This document shows positions 61,694 to 64,000 of a stretch of DNA of 64,000 nt, one piece after another (the first letter of the stretch is position 1; each line of letters begins with the position of its first letter). The notes below the pieces were generated by a model. It was given only the letters and a program-made list of their open reading frames with translations. It was not told the DNA's origin and ran no database searches. This DNA is from Lentibacillus lipolyticus (GTDB lineage: Bacteria > Bacillota > Bacilli > Bacillales > Amphibacillaceae), in contig SEIO01000004.1 in NCBI GenBank assembly GCA_004145795.1, forward strand, positions 80,847 to 144,846, in the 5' to 3' direction. Position numbers and translations under genes: made by a program.

Positions 61694-62240
61694 TATATAA
61701 TGCGACATAACTTAAATGGAAGACTGGTCTACGATACTATAACAGAGTGGAGTTGATTTCCGCTCCGTGCAGTCGCTTTCCGCGGGCACGGCTTCAGCCT
61801 CGGGCCAACAGGACGTTGGTTACAAAGGCGCCCGCACAGGACGTGGCGTTCTTAGCCTTTGAACCACGTTTCCTGCGGGGGCTTCGGACACGTGCTGTTC
61901 CCGCAGGACAAGGAACGCTTCGGCAGCGATACATCTTCGTAAGAAAAAGCGGTTTTCTTTTTCAAGGAGTCACCGCCCTCCGCTCACCCGGACTAGTGAA
62001 GTTGTATCATGCGTTTTTTTATAATGATTCCTGCTTGAACAAATAGCTTATAAACACGCAAAACTAGCGGAGTAAAAACACGAAGACTCCTGTGGGAATG
62101 CGCAGTGTGAAGACCCCGCAGAAAAAGCGATCTTCTTTTTCGAGGAGGCTGAGGACAAGCCCACGGAAAGCGTAGTGTTTTTACGGAGCGTGTGTTATAG
62201 CACTCAATATTTTTGATGTTATGTCGCATTATATATCAAC
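61694..62240. repeat. MITE-like structured repeat, copy D (mosaic)
   Basis: Ends TATATAATGCGACATAAC (61694-61711) and GTTATGTCGCATTATATATC (from 62218) are perfectly inverted over 18 bases. The left 100 bases match the reverse complement of the right end of copy B. The right half (61985-62217) is nearly identical to the reverse complement of copy A. The middle (about 61800-61970) contains different G+C-rich segments, including one also seen as a fragment at 14346-14432. Reading frames inside are not genes. Confidence 0.8.
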
Positions 62241-62280
62241 TGCGCTGAAAAAATATGTACGAAAAGAGCCATGAAAAAAC

Positions 62281-62334
62281 GAAAAACCGAACTGTTTCAA
62301 CAGAAGTAATGTTGAATCATAGTTCGGTTTTTTC
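62281..62334. terminator. Long hairpin beside repeat copy D
   Basis: GAAAAACCGAACT pairs with AGTTCGGTTTTTTC, with an inner TTCAACA and TGTTGAA stem. It resembles the hairpin at 56714-56766 in both sequence and architecture. It can terminate transcription on both strands. Confidence 0.75.
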
Positions 62335-62377
62335 GTTTGCTTTAATATGTAATCCCAGCCTGCTTCTGCAGATGTAT

Positions 62378-62406
62378 TTGTCAACTTTTTGAACACATAT
62401 TATAAT
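62378..62406 (+). promoter_or_regulatory. SigA promoter 1 for remA-gmk-rpoZ
   Basis: TTGTCA at 62378-62383 and TATAAT at 62401-62406 are 17 bases apart. The transcript would have a leader of about 280 bases before remA. Confidence 0.75.
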
Positions 62407-62546
62407 GGAAAATGCTGATATGTTTGGGAAGCGATGAAGGAGCATGAGCAGGTGCCTTTCCCCCTTGTATAGAACAAGAACGAATGGCCAATGACAAAAT
62501 TCCGTTTACTGGCATCCGCGGACAGAACCGAAACAGCAGTAAATGC

Positions 62547-62576
62547 TTGTATTTTGGCAATTGTTTTCTTTATAAT
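62547..62576 (+). promoter_or_regulatory. SigA promoter 2 for remA-gmk-rpoZ
   Basis: TTGTAT at 62547-62552 and TATAAT at 62571-62576 are 18 bases apart. The stretch 62407-62695 has no credible gene; the yicC-like gene yloC, found before remA in B. subtilis, is absent. Confidence 0.55.
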
Positions 62577-62695
62577 AGACTTATTATAGTGAATTCCCAC
62601 CAGCTCGTGTGAAAGCGTAATGGCCTACGTAAGAAATTCAATAGACTTAGCAATGGAGTCTTTTAGATTAGAGAGAATTCTAAGGGGGAGCCAAT

Positions 62696-62962
62696 TTGAG
62701 TTTACGATTAATTAATATAGGATTTGGGAATGTCGTTTCGGCTAATCGAGTTATTTCGATTATTTCGCCGGAATCAGCACCAATTAAACGCATCATTACA
62801 GTTGCACGTGACAACAATAAACTTGTGGATGCCACTTATGGCCGGCGTACGCGTGCGGTTATTATTACAGACAGTGACCATGTTGTTCTGTCGGCCGTTC
62901 AGCCGGAAACGGTCGGTCAGCGTGTGATCAGTCACGAGGAAATGATAGACGAGAGTAGCTAG
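62696..62962 (+). CDS. remA: Extracellular matrix regulator RemA
   Basis: An 88-residue DNA-binding protein (YlzA, DUF370) that activates biofilm matrix operons and osmoprotection genes in B. subtilis. The sequence [20 protein letters not shown] and [19 protein letters not shown] are typical of the family. The start is TTG, preceded by GGGGGAG. gmk and rpoZ follow closely in the same operon. Confidence 0.94.
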   Translation: MSLRLINIGFGNVVSANRVISIISPESAPIKRIITVARDNNKLVDATYGRRTRAVIITDSDHVVLSAVQPETVGQRVISHEEMIDESS

Positions 62963-62976
62963 GAGGAACGAAACTG

Positions 62977-63588
62977 ATGGATGAGAACGGGATTTTGTTC
63001 ATTTTGTCGGGGCCATCCGGTGTCGGGAAAGGGACAGTCAGGAAAGAACTTTTTAAGCGTGCGGATGATTTGGCCTATTCCATTTCCATGACAACAAGGG
63101 AACGCCGTTCGGGTGAAAAAGACGGTGTCGATTATTTTTATAAAACAAACGAAGAGTTTGAACAGCTTATTGCGGATAATCAGCTTTTGGAACACGCCAG
63201 GTTTGTCAATAATTACTATGGAACACCAAGAAAATATGTGGAAGACACCCTGGCTTCGGGCAAGGATGTCTTTTTGGAGATTGAAGTGCAGGGAGCAATG
63301 CAAGTAAAGGAGAATTTCCCAGAAGGTGTCTTCATCTTTTTATTCCCGCCAAGTCTTGAGGAGTTAAAAAACCGCATCACGGGCAGGGGAACAGAATCAC
63401 AGGATGCTGTTCTGAAGCGGTTAAAAGAAGCTCGCGGTGAAATTGAAATGATGGATGCCTATGACTATGTTGTCGTCAATGATGATGTGGGCCATGCGGT
63501 GACAAAAATTCAGTCCATCATTCAGAGTGAACATTGCAGGCGCGAGCGCATAGCCAAACAATATAAACGGTTATTGGAGGATGACTAA
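62977..63588 (+). CDS. gmk: Guanylate kinase
   Basis: A 203-residue enzyme phosphorylating GMP to GDP. P-loop [12 protein letters not shown] (residues about 8-19), the GMP-binding [19 protein letters not shown] region (about 35-53) and [12 protein letters not shown] are intact. AGGAGG precedes the start. It is the middle gene of remA-gmk-rpoZ. Confidence 0.97.
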   Translation: MDENGILFILSGPSGVGKGTVRKELFKRADDLAYSISMTTRERRSGEKDGVDYFYKTNEEFEQLIADNQLLEHARFVNNYYGTPRKYVEDTLASGKDVFLEIEVQGAMQVKENFPEGVFIFLFPPSLEELKNRITGRGTESQDAVLKRLKEARGEIEMMDAYDYVVVNDDVGHAVTKIQSIIQSEHCRRERIAKQYKRLLEDD

Positions 63589-63590
63589 TT

Positions 63591-63791
63591 ATGATGCTGG
63601 AACCATCGATTGATGATCTGCAGAAAAACATCAAATCAAAGTACACGCTTGTCACCATTGCTGCCAAACGGGCACGCGAGTTGCAACATACGAACAACCC
63701 ACTTGTTGATTCGAAATCAAATAAGTTCGTTGGGCAGGCACTGGAAGAAATACAGGCGGGAAAATTGTTTGTAAAAGAAGATAGCAAGTAA
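63591..63791 (+). CDS. rpoZ: RNA polymerase omega subunit
   Basis: A 66-residue subunit that helps assemble RNA polymerase. [24 protein letters not shown] and [13 protein letters not shown] are typical. ATG 63591 has GGAGG ten bases upstream; ATG 63594 is equally possible. coaBC, the usual next gene, does not begin before the window ends. Confidence 0.94.
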   Translation: MMLEPSIDDLQKNIKSKYTLVTIAAKRARELQHTNNPLVDSKSNKFVGQALEEIQAGKLFVKEDSK

Positions 63792-64000
63792 ACGTAACAA
63801 CCCTCGCTTTTGTCTGTTTGCGGGGGTTTCACGTTTTATAATGCGGATTATAGCCATAAGGTTCTGTCTCAGTAAAGACCTGCGGTGATATGTCAAGAGG
63901 AAAATAACTAAATATTCGATTGTCAAGGTTCAATTTTGCGAAAAAAGGCATCAGGAAACTAGACCAGTAAATAAATGGAAATTACTGGTAATCAGTAAAA
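63792..64000. other. Region after rpoZ to the window edge
   Basis: AACCCTCGC at 63799-63807 can pair with GCGGGGGTT at 63820-63828 as a weak terminator without a T tract. A TATAAT follows near 63837. Near the end, TTACTG and CAGTAA form a short hairpin. No gene start is visible. Confidence 0.4.

Noticed and set aside
61747-62046. Open frames in the repeats (also 3651-3866 and 56842-57111)
   Set aside because: Similar peptides in copies A and D reflect shared non-coding repeat DNA; frames are broken differently in each copy.

Overview
The window is a chromosomal segment of a spore-forming member of the Bacillaceae, of moderate G+C content. Gene order follows the Bacillus subtilis ylb - dcw - ylm - pyr - ylo region. 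Genes for SpoVD, SpoVE, SpoIIGA, SigE, SigG, RsfA and YlbD show endospore formation. BshC implies bacillithiol, and the DNPR signature in MurE implies meso-diaminopimelate peptidoglycan. A halophilic or alkaliphilic relative such as Virgibacillus, Lentibacillus or Oceanobacillus is my guess; the sequence alone does not prove it.

Layout. 1-14.3 kb: ylbB, ylbC, ylbD, ylbE, ylbF, ylbG, rsmD, coaD, ylbJ(-), ylbL, tmcAL(-), ylbN, rpmF, a crotonase-family gene, rsfA, ylbP(-), a DUF3397 membrane protein and bshC. 14.5-31.6 kb: the division and cell wall (dcw) cluster mraZ, rsmH, ftsL, pbpB, spoVD, murE, murF, mraY, murD, spoVE, divIB, ftsA, ftsZ. murG and murB are absent between spoVE and divIB, where B. 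subtilis has them. 31.7-34.5 kb: spoIIGA, sigE, sigG. 35.2-39.3 kb: ylmC, pgeF (ylmD), ylmE, sepF, ylmG, ylmH, divIVA. 39.3-43.9 kb: T-box leader, ileS, lspA, rluD. 43.9-55.6 kb: the PyrR-controlled pyrimidine operon pyrR-P-B-C-AA-AB-K-D-F-E. 55.7-64 kb: a LysR regulator, rqcH(-), a P-type calcium ATPase (yloB), remA, gmk, rpoZ. Nearly all genes are on the + strand.

How the genes work together. The dcw block makes lipid-linked peptidoglycan precursor and the divisome. SepF and DivIVA add Z-ring anchoring and polar positioning. The sporulation genes reuse the same locus: SigE activation by SpoIIGA, then SigG. The pyr operon is a complete UMP pathway with two clear RNA attenuators.

Most noteworthy points. 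(1) PyrAA, the glutaminase subunit of carbamoyl phosphate synthase, has lost both its nucleophilic Cys (Gly247) and its catalytic His (Gln332), while the rest of the operon looks intact. (2) Four MITE-like, highly structured repeats (about 3.46, 34.6, 56.8 and 61.7 kb) share terminal inverted repeats built on TATATAATGCGACATAAC. They sit beside transcription terminators and show compensatory changes in a stem; one of them supplies the stop codon of rqcH. (3) Recognisable control sites include a three-repeat MraZ operator, a consensus-matching SigH promoter before ftsA, and a hairpin hiding the sigG ribosome binding site.
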